The notes under the pieces are model-generated. The model saw only the letters and a program-made list of their open reading frames with translations. It did not search any database and was not told the origin of the DNA. The position numbers were made by a program, and so were the translations under genes. DNA of 34,633 nucleotides from Flavobacterium frigidimaris. GTDB taxonomy: Bacteria > Bacteroidota > Bacteroidia > Flavobacteriales > Flavobacteriaceae. Where the stretch lies: NCBI GenBank assembly GCA_900129595.1, contig FQWG01000032.1, positions 1 to 34,633 on the forward strand, given 5' to 3'. Shown piece after piece: positions 8,716 through 16,642 of this stretch; the first letter of the stretch is position 1; the number at the start of each line of letters is the position of its first letter.

Positions 8716-8749
8716 AAACCACCAAAGTCGTTTGACGATGGTGGTTTAT
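8716..8749 (+). terminator. Terminator of the thioredoxin-apbE-DUF4266-DUF3570 cluster
   Basis: Arms aaaccacca (8716-8724) and tggtggttt (8739-8747) pair perfectly. An inner tcgt/acga helix may extend the stem. The hairpin lies 34 bp after the DUF3570 stop and is followed by AT-rich sequence, although a long T-run is lacking. Confidence 0.7.
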
Positions 8750-9070
8750 AATTTTAGATAATCAGTGCTCTTTTATTTAGGAATCATTTTATTCAGGAAT
8801 TGAACAAACTTTCAAAAAGAACTATGGTAATTTTGATCTATTAGGAAATTGGAAGGGATACCTTTCTTGCCATAAAAAGCTAAGACGATTTTAATGCTAC
8901 TCTCATATAAAAAAAATAAAGTTAGATACAAATTTACATCAATCCCCAACAGGACATCCAAACCAAATTCGTAAAGCCACTGAAAGTCATACCCTCCAGT
9001 AGTAAGCCAATCTCTTCAAATGTTCCATAAATTTTGTTGAAATTTGTCCTGTTCCTGTCACCACACTGCC

Positions 9071-9107
9071 AAAAGGCGCCAATTGAAGACAATTGACGCC
9101 TTTTTTT
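9071..9107 (+). terminator. Orphan Rho-independent terminator
   Basis: Strong hairpin: aaaaggcgccaattg pairs with caattgacgcctttt around a short aaga-like loop, with one mismatch, followed by seven T (9101-9107). No gene is recognised immediately upstream on this strand, so it may mark a lost gene or an unannotated small RNA. Confidence 0.7.
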
Positions 9108-9365
9108 ATTATACTTTACTAATTTATTAGTCTAAAGAGCCGCAGTATGGTATATTTTATTGCATAAGTATAAAAAGTTGCGTTTAGTAGAGCTGAAAGG
9201 CAGGTTCCAATGTTTAGATTCTTCATTAATTTTTTGCTGAAATTAATAATAGCTTTAAGAGAATTGCGGCATATGGTATTAAAACAAAAGTGAGTATTTA
9301 CTAAAAATACAACAATTGGCTTCCAATATACAGTCCTCCAAAGACAAAATAGGGCTCTCCAGCAG

Positions 9366-9473
9366 CTCTAGCTCCGATTGCTTCGCCAGTTCGCTTCGCT
9401 CGTGTGCAGTGAAAATTCTTTTTTGCTGGGGTTTGGCACAAAAGATTGGAACGTATAGCTGGAAAAAGCTCCT
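9366..9473 (-). repeat. Dispersed repeat, copy 1
   Basis: Read on the minus strand from 9473, the sequence begins GGAGCTTTTTCCAGCTATAC and continues to a ..ATCTTTTGTG motif. This aligns with copy 2 at 34448 (GGAGCTGTTTCCCGCTATCC ... ATCTTTTATG) over about 37 bp at roughly three-quarters identity. The inner part contains a GC-richer stretch (ttcgccagttcgcttcgctcg) that stands out in this AT-rich region. Confidence 0.6.
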
Positions 9474-9631
9474 AAAAATAATATATACAATTGACGATGC
9501 TGACCACTCCAAATTAAATTCCGGCAGCAGAGCAGCTCTTAACCCCCGATGAAGTTAATACCCCATTATTCAAGGCCTGTAGAACTCTGCCCTGCTTTCG
9601 TAGAATCAAAAAAAGAAATTAGCAATACGCC

Positions 9632-10072
9632 CTATTTCAACTGTTTTAATGCATCTTCCAGTTTATATTTCTCCCGCATATAGTCTTCTTCCAATGAGTC
9701 AATGGTAAACTGCAGAGATGGGTCATACTGTTTAATACCACCTGCAAATTCTTTAGTAAATTTCACTTTTTTCTTTAATAGGTCAAGCTGCTGCTGAGCC
9801 TCTTCAATGCATGTATTCAGGTACTCGCGCTCATCCTGCGGATGAGATTCTACTTGCTCTCTCCGCTGCTCAATAATCAGCTGTGCCGATTTAATTATAC
9901 TGTCAGATTCTCTGTTTAATAAGAGCCACTTTCTAAGCAGATTATCATTGATACCAGACATTTCAGCTGTATCTATCTCCATACCATTTTCATTGGAATC
10001 TCCTGAGTCCTTCTTCTGGCAGCAATATAGCAGTATAATAATAACAGCTAGTATGTAGAACTTTGTTTTCAT
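9632..10072 (-). CDS. Coiled-coil lipoprotein of unknown function
   Basis: The protein has 146 residues. A hydrophobic leader ends in a lipobox-like LLYCC, so it is probably a lipoprotein. The mature part is charged and helical: NLLRKWLLLNRESDSIIKSA, then a Glu/Gln-rich helix and QQQLDLLKKKVKFTKEF, ending in an acidic-basic helix EEDYMREKYKLEDALKQL. I do not recognise a named family. A frameshifted paralogue lies at 25336-25778 with the same leader (MKTKF) and the same RKW...ESxSII...L-KK pattern. It is the third gene on the minus strand after dinD and mgtC (96 bp gap), so it may share their promoter. Confidence 0.75.
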   Translation of the reverse strand: MKTKFYILAVIIILLYCCQKKDSGDSNENGMEIDTAEMSGINDNLLRKWLLLNRESDSIIKSAQLIIEQRREQVESHPQDEREYLNTCIEEAQQQLDLLKKKVKFTKEFAGGIKQYDPSLQFTIDSLEEDYMREKYKLEDALKQLK

Positions 10073-10168
10073 AGTATTACTTTTTAATTTTTTCTGTGTG
10101 TATTATTGTAAAGCTGATTGCCGGCTAGTCTCATTCATTAATTTAAAAAAAAGGAAATCTCTATATAC

Positions 10169-10591
10169 TTATTTTCTGTTTCGCAGCCATTGATCTACAG
10201 GTTCAAGAATGGCATTTACAATCGCAACTAAGAGTGTACACACTAATGCTTCTATAAAATACCCCGAAGCGGCAATACACCCAATAGCGGCACTGCACCA
10301 AATAGTGGCCGCAGAGTTTAAACCATGTACATTTGGTCCTTGTCTAAAAATAACTCCGGCTCCCAGAAAGCCAACTCCCATAACCACCTGGGCAGTAATT
10401 CGGGTAACATCAATATTTGAATCTGCTGCTGACACTTTTATAGACAATAAAACAAAAGCAGCAGCTCCGGCTGCTACAAGCATATTTGTAGTAAGCCCCG
10501 TTTCTTTATGGTGCCATTGTCTTTCAAAACCAATAATTAATCCCGCTATTAAGGCTGCTATTAATCGAAATAAAAATTCTGTTGTACTCAA
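10169..10591 (-). CDS. MgtC/SapB-family membrane protein
   Basis: The protein has 140 residues and about four hydrophobic helices. Family features are the N-terminal LIAALIAGLIIGFERQ, with a conserved Glu-Arg, then KETGLTTNMLVAAGAA and VGFLGAGVIFR. It corresponds to the membrane domain only, without the C-terminal ACT-like extension of some members. MgtC proteins help cells survive low Mg2+, acid and intracellular stress, partly by acting on ATP synthase in the best-studied cases. It starts 41 bp after dinD on the same strand, so co-transcription from the dinD promoter is likely. A long frame on the opposite strand (10209-10832) is a shadow. Confidence 0.9.
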   Translation of the reverse strand: MSTTEFLFRLIAALIAGLIIGFERQWHHKETGLTTNMLVAAGAAAFVLLSIKVSAADSNIDVTRITAQVVMGVGFLGAGVIFRQGPNVHGLNSAATIWCSAAIGCIAASGYFIEALVCTLLVAIVNAILEPVDQWLRNRK

Positions 10592-10632
10592 AACTATGTG
10601 TTTTTTAATGATTAGATCTTTACTCTTTTCAT

Positions 10633-11502
10633 CTATTGGACAGTTTTTCTTTTGCTGTTTTTTCTGGTTTTCAGTTCTTTATCTTTTTTCTCTGCGAAAG
10701 AAATATCCTCAACTACCGGCATATGTTCCGGTAAAGTATTTCCGGTATCTTCCAGTGCTTTACGAACTTTTAATCCCACAGCAAAGTGAACACTATTGGC
10801 ATCAACAATATCATGTACATTATCATTTTTAAGTTTCTCTGTGGTTTGTGTAACACGAAATAAATTGGCTGCTAATTCATCACTGTCCATATGATCCAGA
10901 ATATTTTCATTAGGATCAAGATGTCTGATCTCATGGATCGCTTTTACATCTAATCCTCCGTAAAGTCCTCTATAGCCATGGTTCTGAAAAAAGGCATAAT
11001 CTGAAGGTTTTGTTATGCCCGCTTTTTGGGCTGCTCCTGCAAGCTGAAGATTTCTTTTAGAGAGTTCCTCACGAAGAAAAAGCCTTCTGTCCTTTACTCT
11101 TTTTAAATTTTTATGCTTCTTTTGATGACTCAGTTCTTGCAAACGAGTCTGCGTAGCAAAATAGGCTTGTGCCAAAGCAACGGGTTTCAAATTTGGATCT
11201 CCATTTTGAATTGCCAGATAACAGCCATAACGCGATAGTTTTATATCACCCTTGTTTCTTTGTAAATCATCACCCACTGATTTTATCGGACCAACATCTT
11301 TAAAATGTAGACCTGTTTCCTGACCAGCATTAATACAAACTGCTTTTGCCTTATCAATCACCTTCAAAAACAAACTGTATTTAGAATAATCCAGCAATTT
11401 AGCAAGTTCCATGGCACTCCAGTATTCATTACTCGTTTTATCTTTTTTTCCAAGTTTTTCAAAAACGGATATATTGTTCTCTTGTGATTTTTTTGTTTTC
11501 AT
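10633..11502 (-). CDS. dinD: DinD-like DNA-damage-inducible protein
   Basis: This 289-residue protein matches the DinD family. The N-terminal BRO-N-like part includes SVFEKLGKKDKTSNEYWSAM and LAKLLDYSKYSLFLKVIDKA, then DIKLSRYGCYLAIQNGDP and the C-terminal VGLKVRKALEDTGNTLPE. E. coli DinD is an SOS protein that inhibits RecA strand exchange after filament formation. The charged C-terminal tail (KKDKELKTRKNSKRK) is variable in the family. No LexA-like box is obvious upstream. Instead the region holds a TGAT-N4-ATCA palindrome with a -7 element on this strand, placing dinD in the island's regulon rather than in a clear SOS regulon. Confidence 0.9.
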   Translation of the reverse strand: MKTKKSQENNISVFEKLGKKDKTSNEYWSAMELAKLLDYSKYSLFLKVIDKAKAVCINAGQETGLHFKDVGPIKSVGDDLQRNKGDIKLSRYGCYLAIQNGDPNLKPVALAQAYFATQTRLQELSHQKKHKNLKRVKDRRLFLREELSKRNLQLAGAAQKAGITKPSDYAFFQNHGYRGLYGGLDVKAIHEIRHLDPNENILDHMDSDELAANLFRVTQTTEKLKNDNVHDIVDANSVHFAVGLKVRKALEDTGNTLPEHMPVVEDISFAEKKDKELKTRKNSKRKTVQ

Positions 11503-11594
11503 GTTGTCCTTTTTTCAATTATAAAACTTCTAAAACCTAATTTTTCAGAATATCATATTCATCTTAATTTTTTGTCATATATAATCTTATGTAA

Positions 11595-11637
11595 CAAATG
11601 TCATTTATTGTTTAGTACTGTGAAATGATCTGCATCA
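11595..11637 (-). promoter_or_regulatory. FNR-type promoter of dinD-mgtC
   Basis: The palindrome TGATCTGCATCA lies at 11626-11637. On the minus strand its centre is 29.5 bp upstream of GACATTTG (11602 down to 11595), which matches five of the six defined bases of the Bacteroidota -7 element TAnnTTTG. The gene start is at 11502. Confidence 0.75.
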
Positions 11638-11677
11638 CATATTAGAAAGTCGTTAACCTCTAAAAAAACGTATTAAA

Positions 11678-11720
11678 TGATTACCATCATTTCTAATAAT
11701 TATGCATCAACTTATCTTTA
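11678..11720 (+). promoter_or_regulatory. FNR-type promoter of PEP synthase
   Basis: The palindrome ATGATTACCATCAT has its core at 11678-11689 and its centre 29.5 bp upstream of TATCTTTA (11713-11720), five of six matches to TAnnTTTG. The start codon is at 11761. The placement fits activation from about -41.5. Confidence 0.82.
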
Positions 11721-11760
11721 TTAGGAAAATTAAAGCCATAAATACCAGATTTTAAAAGCA

Positions 11761-14175
11761 ATGAAAATGGAAAAGTATATCTTAAAATTTAATCAGATAG
11801 GGATTAATGATATTAGTAAAGTAGGTGGCAAAAATGCTTCATTGGGCGAAATGTATAATAATCTTATTGTTCAGGGAATAAGGATTCCAAATGGTTTTGC
11901 CATTACAACAGCTGCTTATAAAGACTTTATAAATTATAATAAGTTAAGCGCTCCATTAGATGAACTTATGAAACTTCTGGATAAGAAAGATTTTAACAAC
12001 TTAAATGAAATTGGTTCAAAAGCCCGAAAGTTATTACTCGATGCAAAATTTCCGCTGGATCTTCAAACTGCAATCTCAGCCGCTTACACAAACTTATCTA
12101 AAGATAGTGATCTCACTGTTGCGGTAAGAAGCAGTGCTACAGCCGAGGATCTGGCCAATGCGAGTTTTGCAGGACAGCACGATTCTTTTTTAAATATAAA
12201 AGGAACCATGCCGCTTATATATGCCGTTAAATGCTGTTTTGCATCACTTTATACAGACAGAGCGATCAAATACAGACAGGATAAGGGTTTTGATCATGAC
12301 AAAGTATTTCTTTCTGTAGGGATTCAGCAAATGGTTCGTTCAGATTTAGCCTGTTCCGGAATAGGTTTTACACTTGAACCCGAGTCAGGATTTCGGGATT
12401 TGATTCATATTGCAGGTACCTGGGGTTTGGGCGAAACAATTGTTCAGGGAACTGTAACTCCGGATGAATTTCTTGTATTTAAAACTTCTCTTAAAAACAA
12501 TAAAAAAGCCATTCTGCAAAAAAATCTAGGGACAAAAACAAAAATGCTTATTTATAATGAAAATTCAGCCGGTATCAATTCGACTGTTCTAAAAGTAACT
12601 CCCAGAAAATGGTGCAGTAAATTTGTCCTTCAGGATACTGAAATTGAAAAACTGGCCAGATGGGCGCTTATTATAGAATCTCATTATAATAAACCAATGG
12701 ATTTTGAATGGGCCAAGGATGGTATGAATGGTGAGATGTATATTATTCAGGCCAGACCTGAAACTGTTCATTCTTTAATAAAACCCTTATCGATCACTTC
12801 TTATAGATTAGAAAAAAAAGGAGAAGAAATCATAACCGGTGAAGCCATAGGAAATGCGATCACAAGTGGTATAGCCAAAATATTGCGCACTCCAAATGAG
12901 GCCACACAATTACAAGAAGGAGATATTCTTATCACTAATTTTACTAGTCCGGACTGGGATCCCATTCTTAAAAAAGTAGTGGGAATTGTCACAAATAAAG
13001 GAGGAAGAACAAGTCACGCTTCTATAGTAGCGCGTGAACTTGGAACTCCTGCTATAGTAGGAACAGAGAATGCCACCGAAGTAATTAAAGATGGTGATGT
13101 AATTACAATAAGCTGTGCTGAGGGAAAAACAGGATATGTATATAAAGATAAATTGAAATATGTTCCAACAACCACAGCGCTTGATGAAATTAAACTGCCT
13201 GGAAAACCAAAAGTCCAGCTTATAGTTTCTGAACCCGGGAAAGCTTTTGAACTTTCATTTTATCCTAATGATGGCGTGGGATTACTTCGTATTGAGTTTA
13301 TTTTAACTCATAATGTTAAGGTACATCCCATGGCGCTCATTCATCCCGAAAAAGTAACTGATACAACTCAAAGCACAGCGATTAATAAACTCACGGAAAA
13401 TCATGACAGCAAAGCAGATTACCTCATAGAAAAACTATCACAGGGTGTGGCAACAATAGCCGCCGCTTTTTATCCTAAAGAAGTTATTGTGAGAATGAGC
13501 GACTTTAAAAGCAATGAATATTCAGGTCTTCTGGGAGGGTCATTTTTTGAACCTCAAGAAGAAAACCCAATGCTGGGTTTTCGGGGTGCTTCCCGTTATT
13601 ATCATGACAAATATCGTGAAGGATTCAGACTTGAATGCCAGGCTATGAAAGTGGTTCGGGATGATATGGGCTTAACCAATGTAAAACTCATGATCCCGTT
13701 TTGCCGTACTCCTGAAGAAGGAAAAAAAGTCATTGCTATAATGGAACAATACGGTTTAAAACAGCATGAAAACGGACTTGAAGTATATGTCATGGCAGAA
13801 ATACCATCAAATGTTTTACTGGCAGAAGAATTTTCGGAAATTTTCGATGGTTTTTCCATAGGTTCAAATGATCTTACGCAACTCACATTAGGTATTGATC
13901 GTGATTCTGAATTAATTGCCGATCTCTTTGATGAAGAGAACAAAGCTTCTAAAAAGCTTATTCTTCAAATGATACAGACTGCTAATAAAATGAATCGAAA
14001 AATTGGGCTTTGCGGACAGGCACCAAGCGATTCGGCAGAATTTACAAAGTTTTTGGTCATGGCGGGAATCAACAGTATTTCATTTAATGCTGATGCATTG
14101 GTAAATGGTATTAAAAATATAAACTCAGTTTTAAAAAATGATATTACCGAACAGAAAAATGCATATACCTCTTAG
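11761..14175 (+). CDS. ppsA: Phosphoenolpyruvate synthase
   Basis: The 804-residue length is typical of PpsA (pyruvate + ATP + H2O to PEP + AMP + phosphate). Domains in order: an N-terminal ATP-grasp part (SKVGGKNASLGEM, VAVRSSATAEDL, ASFAGQHDSFLN, DFEWAKDG, YIIQARPETV), the swivelling phosphohistidine domain with GGRTSHASIVAREL and catalytic His419, and the C-terminal PEP/pyruvate barrel (GLLRIEFIL, MVMAEIPSN-like VMAEIPSNVLLAEEF, SIGSNDLTQLTLG, IGLCGQAPSD with Cys751). It feeds gluconeogenesis and resets PEP/pyruvate under energy stress. It stands 110 bp upstream of the kinase-regulator pair, probably in one transcript, and has its own FNR-type promoter. Confidence 0.94.
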   Translation: MKMEKYILKFNQIGINDISKVGGKNASLGEMYNNLIVQGIRIPNGFAITTAAYKDFINYNKLSAPLDELMKLLDKKDFNNLNEIGSKARKLLLDAKFPLDLQTAISAAYTNLSKDSDLTVAVRSSATAEDLANASFAGQHDSFLNIKGTMPLIYAVKCCFASLYTDRAIKYRQDKGFDHDKVFLSVGIQQMVRSDLACSGIGFTLEPESGFRDLIHIAGTWGLGETIVQGTVTPDEFLVFKTSLKNNKKAILQKNLGTKTKMLIYNENSAGINSTVLKVTPRKWCSKFVLQDTEIEKLARWALIIESHYNKPMDFEWAKDGMNGEMYIIQARPETVHSLIKPLSITSYRLEKKGEEIITGEAIGNAITSGIAKILRTPNEATQLQEGDILITNFTSPDWDPILKKVVGIVTNKGGRTSHASIVARELGTPAIVGTENATEVIKDGDVITISCAEGKTGYVYKDKLKYVPTTTALDEIKLPGKPKVQLIVSEPGKAFELSFYPNDGVGLLRIEFILTHNVKVHPMALIHPEKVTDTTQSTAINKLTENHDSKADYLIEKLSQGVATIAAAFYPKEVIVRMSDFKSNEYSGLLGGSFFEPQEENPMLGFRGASRYYHDKYREGFRLECQAMKVVRDDMGLTNVKLMIPFCRTPEEGKKVIAIMEQYGLKQHENGLEVYVMAEIPSNVLLAEEFSEIFDGFSIGSNDLTQLTLGIDRDSELIADLFDEENKASKKLILQMIQTANKMNRKIGLCGQAPSDSAEFTKFLVMAGINSISFNADALVNGIKNINSVLKNDITEQKNAYTS

Positions 14176-14285
14176 AACATGATTTTACAAACAAACCAAT
14201 ATTTCTTTAGCAAAAATTAAGTCTCTAATAAATTGGTTATCAAAAACATTTTGCGACATTTGTCAGACCAAAAACCGATTGCGAC

Positions 14286-15473
14286 ATGAAAAATCAAGCA
14301 CTTTTAAATGCAATTATTGATAACGCAATCGATGGTATCATTACAATAAACGAAAAGGGAATTGTAGAATCTATAAATCCTTCAGCCTGTCGGCTTTTTT
14401 TATATGATCCAGAAGAAGTTATTGGAAAAAACATTTCTTTTTTAATGCCTTCTCCTGACCGGGAAAAGCATGATTCTTATTTAGAGAATTACAAAACTTC
14501 GGGAATTCCGCATATTATCGGTCATGACAGGGACGTTTTAGGAAGAAAGAAAGACGGTAATATATTCCCGTTCCGACTTGGAGTGAGTGAAGTTAAATTT
14601 GAAGGAGAAAGAATTTTCGCTGGTTTTATTCATGATATGAGCCATCAAAAAGAAGCGGAAAACAGGCTCATGCAATATACACAGCATTTAGAGGAACTGG
14701 TAAAAGACCGCACCGCTACCCTAAACGAAACTATTGATGCCTTAACTCAGACAAAAGAAGAAGTCAGCACTACATTAGAAAAAGAAAAAGAACTTCACAA
14801 AATTAAGAGCCGTCTTTTATCCATGGCTTCCCATGAATTTAGAACGCCACTCAGTACCATTCAGCTTTCTACCTCCTTAATTCAGCGTTATGCTGAAAGT
14901 GGAAATAATTCAAAGATTGATGCTCACATAATCAAAATAAAAAGTGCAATAGCAAATCTTACCGGAATACTGGATGATTTCCTGCTTCTTGAAAAAACGG
15001 AATCAAATAAAATTACACTGCAAATATCCTGTTTTGACCTGCAGGATTTTATAAAGGAAATTATTGGAGAATTAAAAATGCTGACCAAAAAAAAACAGAG
15101 AATTGTAAGTATTCCGAACGCAGAGATCACTTTAGTAAAATTAGACAAAAACCTGCTCAAAAACTGCATTATCAATCTGGTTTCTAATGCTATTAAATAT
15201 TCTGGTGAAGAAACTGAAATTGAACTTTCCACAGCAATGACGTCCAGCACTATAATTATAAATATCAAAGATAATGGCATTGGTATACCTGAGGAAGATC
15301 ATGAACATCTATTTGAAGCTTTCTTTAGGGCTCACAACACCGGAAACATACCGGGAACCGGTCTTGGACTACACATTGTTTCAAGATATGTGTCACTGAT
15401 GAATGGTGCAATTTCTTTTGAAAGTGCAATTAATAAAGGAACTTTATTTACTATTGAACTACCGCGTTTATGA
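14286..15473 (+). CDS. FixL-like PAS sensor histidine kinase
   Basis: The protein has 395 residues and no membrane segment, so it is soluble. A single PAS domain (about 5-125) reads much like the FixL heme PAS: PSPDREKHDSYLENYKTSG then IIGHDRDVLGRKKDG and FAGFIHDMS. His62 aligns with the proximal heme ligand of Bradyrhizobium FixL (His200) and Arg82, exactly 20 residues on, with the oxygen-sensing Arg220; the Arg206 position is Asn. A coiled linker (130-175) leads to the dimerisation/phosphoacceptor helix SHEFRTPLS with His183. The ATPase domain follows (NLVSNAIKYS, DNGIGIPEEDHEHLFEAFF, GTGLGLHIVSRY). The stop overlaps the regulator's start by 4 bp, so the two are translationally coupled. Heme binding is inferred, not shown. 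Confidence 0.92.
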   Translation: MKNQALLNAIIDNAIDGIITINEKGIVESINPSACRLFLYDPEEVIGKNISFLMPSPDREKHDSYLENYKTSGIPHIIGHDRDVLGRKKDGNIFPFRLGVSEVKFEGERIFAGFIHDMSHQKEAENRLMQYTQHLEELVKDRTATLNETIDALTQTKEEVSTTLEKEKELHKIKSRLLSMASHEFRTPLSTIQLSTSLIQRYAESGNNSKIDAHIIKIKSAIANLTGILDDFLLLEKTESNKITLQISCFDLQDFIKEIIGELKMLTKKKQRIVSIPNAEITLVKLDKNLLKNCIINLVSNAIKYSGEETEIELSTAMTSSTIIINIKDNGIGIPEEDHEHLFEAFFRAHNTGNIPGTGLGLHIVSRYVSLMNGAISFESAINKGTLFTIELPRL

Positions 15474-16519
15474 CTAAAATACTTATTATTGAAGATAACG
15501 ACAACATTAGAGAAAATGTTGTTGAAATACTGGAACTCTCCGGATATGAAGTTTTTGGAGCGAACAATGGGAAAACCGGGGTTGAAATTGCGCTTAAAAT
15601 GAAACCAGACATTGTACTGTGCGATATTATGATGCCCGAACTTGACGGGTACGGCGTGCTGCATATCCTCCAAAAGAATCCTGAAACACAGACAATCCCC
15701 ATTATATTTTTAACTGCCAAAGCAGAAAGAGTTGATATAAGAAAAGGTATGGAATTAGGTGTTGACGATTACCTTACTAAACCTTTTGATGATTTGGAAC
15801 TGCTTCGCGCTATTGAAGCCAGACTAAAAAAAAGAGAATCACAACAGTTGTTTTACGGACAAACTCCTGAAAACCTCAACTCTCTTATTTCAAAAGAAGA
15901 CGGACTATTAAAACTCAAAGAAATCATGCTGGAGCGCAGCACCAGATCTTATAAAAAAAATCAATATATTCATTATGAGGGCGATCACGTAATAGGCATT
16001 TACTACATCATAAGCGGAAAAGTTAAGACCGTAAAACTTACAGAAGACGGTCGTGAGCTTATCACAGGAGTTTACAAAGAGAATGATTATCTGGATATCA
16101 GTATTTTATTTTCTAATGATACCTATAACGATACTACTATTGCTCTGGAAGATACTATTTTGAGTTTTCTGCCAACAGAACAACTCGATAAACTTCTTTT
16201 TCTTTATCCGGATGTAGGGGCAAAATTCATTAAAATTCTCGCTAATGATATGAGAGAAAAAGAGGTTCGTCTTTTGCAGATAGCTTATATGTCGGTGCGA
16301 AAAAGAATTGCCCAGGGTATTGTGCACTTATTGCTGCAGCATAGTGCTGACGGATCGAGTATCAAATTCAGCAGGGATGATCTCGCCGCTTTTTCCGGAA
16401 CTTCTCCAGAAACAGTGAGCCGTACTTTAAGTGACTTTAAAGAAGAGGGACTAATTGAGAAAACAGCCAGTACCATTCACGTACTTAACTTAGATAAACT
16501 CAGTAAAATAAAGAACTAA
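15470..16519 (+). CDS. Hybrid response regulator: receiver + Crp/Fnr effector
   Basis: The protein has 349 residues. The receiver domain (1-120) has phosphoacceptor Asp52 (CDIMMPELDG), Thr82 and Lys104 (LTKPFDD). A cyclic-nucleotide-binding-like domain (about 145-245) lacks the usual phosphate-cassette Arg-Ser pair. A Crp-type winged helix (about 275-345) has the recognition helix SPETVSRTLSDFKEEGLI, with Glu314, Ser317 and Arg318 in the E-x-x-S-R pattern that in E. coli FNR reads TTGAT half-sites. There is no cysteine after residue 51, so it cannot carry an FNR-type iron-sulfur cluster. Control presumably comes by phosphorylation from the adjacent kinase. It is the obvious candidate to bind the TGAT-N4-ATCA sites across the island. 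Confidence 0.93.
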   Translation: MTKILIIEDNDNIRENVVEILELSGYEVFGANNGKTGVEIALKMKPDIVLCDIMMPELDGYGVLHILQKNPETQTIPIIFLTAKAERVDIRKGMELGVDDYLTKPFDDLELLRAIEARLKKRESQQLFYGQTPENLNSLISKEDGLLKLKEIMLERSTRSYKKNQYIHYEGDHVIGIYYIISGKVKTVKLTEDGRELITGVYKENDYLDISILFSNDTYNDTTIALEDTILSFLPTEQLDKLLFLYPDVGAKFIKILANDMREKEVRLLQIAYMSVRKRIAQGIVHLLLQHSADGSSIKFSRDDLAAFSGTSPETVSRTLSDFKEEGLIEKTASTIHVLNLDKLSKIKN

Positions 16520-16529
16520 TCTTTCATTA

Positions 16530-16594
16530 TGATGAAGATCATTTTCTTAAGTGATTTTCATCATCCCTTATCTGGACAATCTGCTATAATTTTG
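16530..16594 (+). promoter_or_regulatory. Double FNR-type operator and promoter of the ATP-cone/MBL pair
   Basis: Two palindromes lie in tandem: TGATGAAGATCA (16530-16541) and TGATTTTCATCA (16552-16563), centres 22 bp apart, about two helical turns. The second is centred 29.5 bp upstream of TAATTTTG (16587-16594), a perfect TAnnTTTG -7 element. The gene starts at 16643. Confidence 0.85.
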
Positions 16595-16642
16595 GTAGAA
16601 CAATCCTATACTTTTTAAGTAATCGGGATCAACTACTAAATT

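Larger units (their letters stand above)
8750..9631. other. Long intergenic region without a convincing gene
   Basis: Apart from the terminator at 9071-9107 and the dispersed repeat ending at 9473, I see no gene. Two overlapping antisense frames at 9279-9512 and 9316-9552 lack family features and coincide with the repeat. The region separates the envelope cluster from the stress island. Confidence 0.5.

Noticed and set aside
8890..9070. Possible protein-coding relic on the minus strand before the orphan terminator
   Set aside because: Conceptual translations (for example GGYDFQWLYEFGLDVLL) look protein-like but match no family I can name.
9279..9552. Overlapping open frames on both strands
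   Set aside because: Both run through the dispersed repeat, have no family features, and the repeated block explains the unusual composition.
10209..10832. 207-codon plus-strand frame
   Set aside because: It spans mgtC and the end of dinD in antisense, both clear genes; its composition is that of a shadow frame.
15470..16519. Classical cAMP receptor or oxygen-sensing FNR protein
   Set aside because: The cNMP-like domain lacks the Arg-Ser phosphate contacts and there are no cysteines for an iron-sulfur cluster; input through the receiver domain is more likely.
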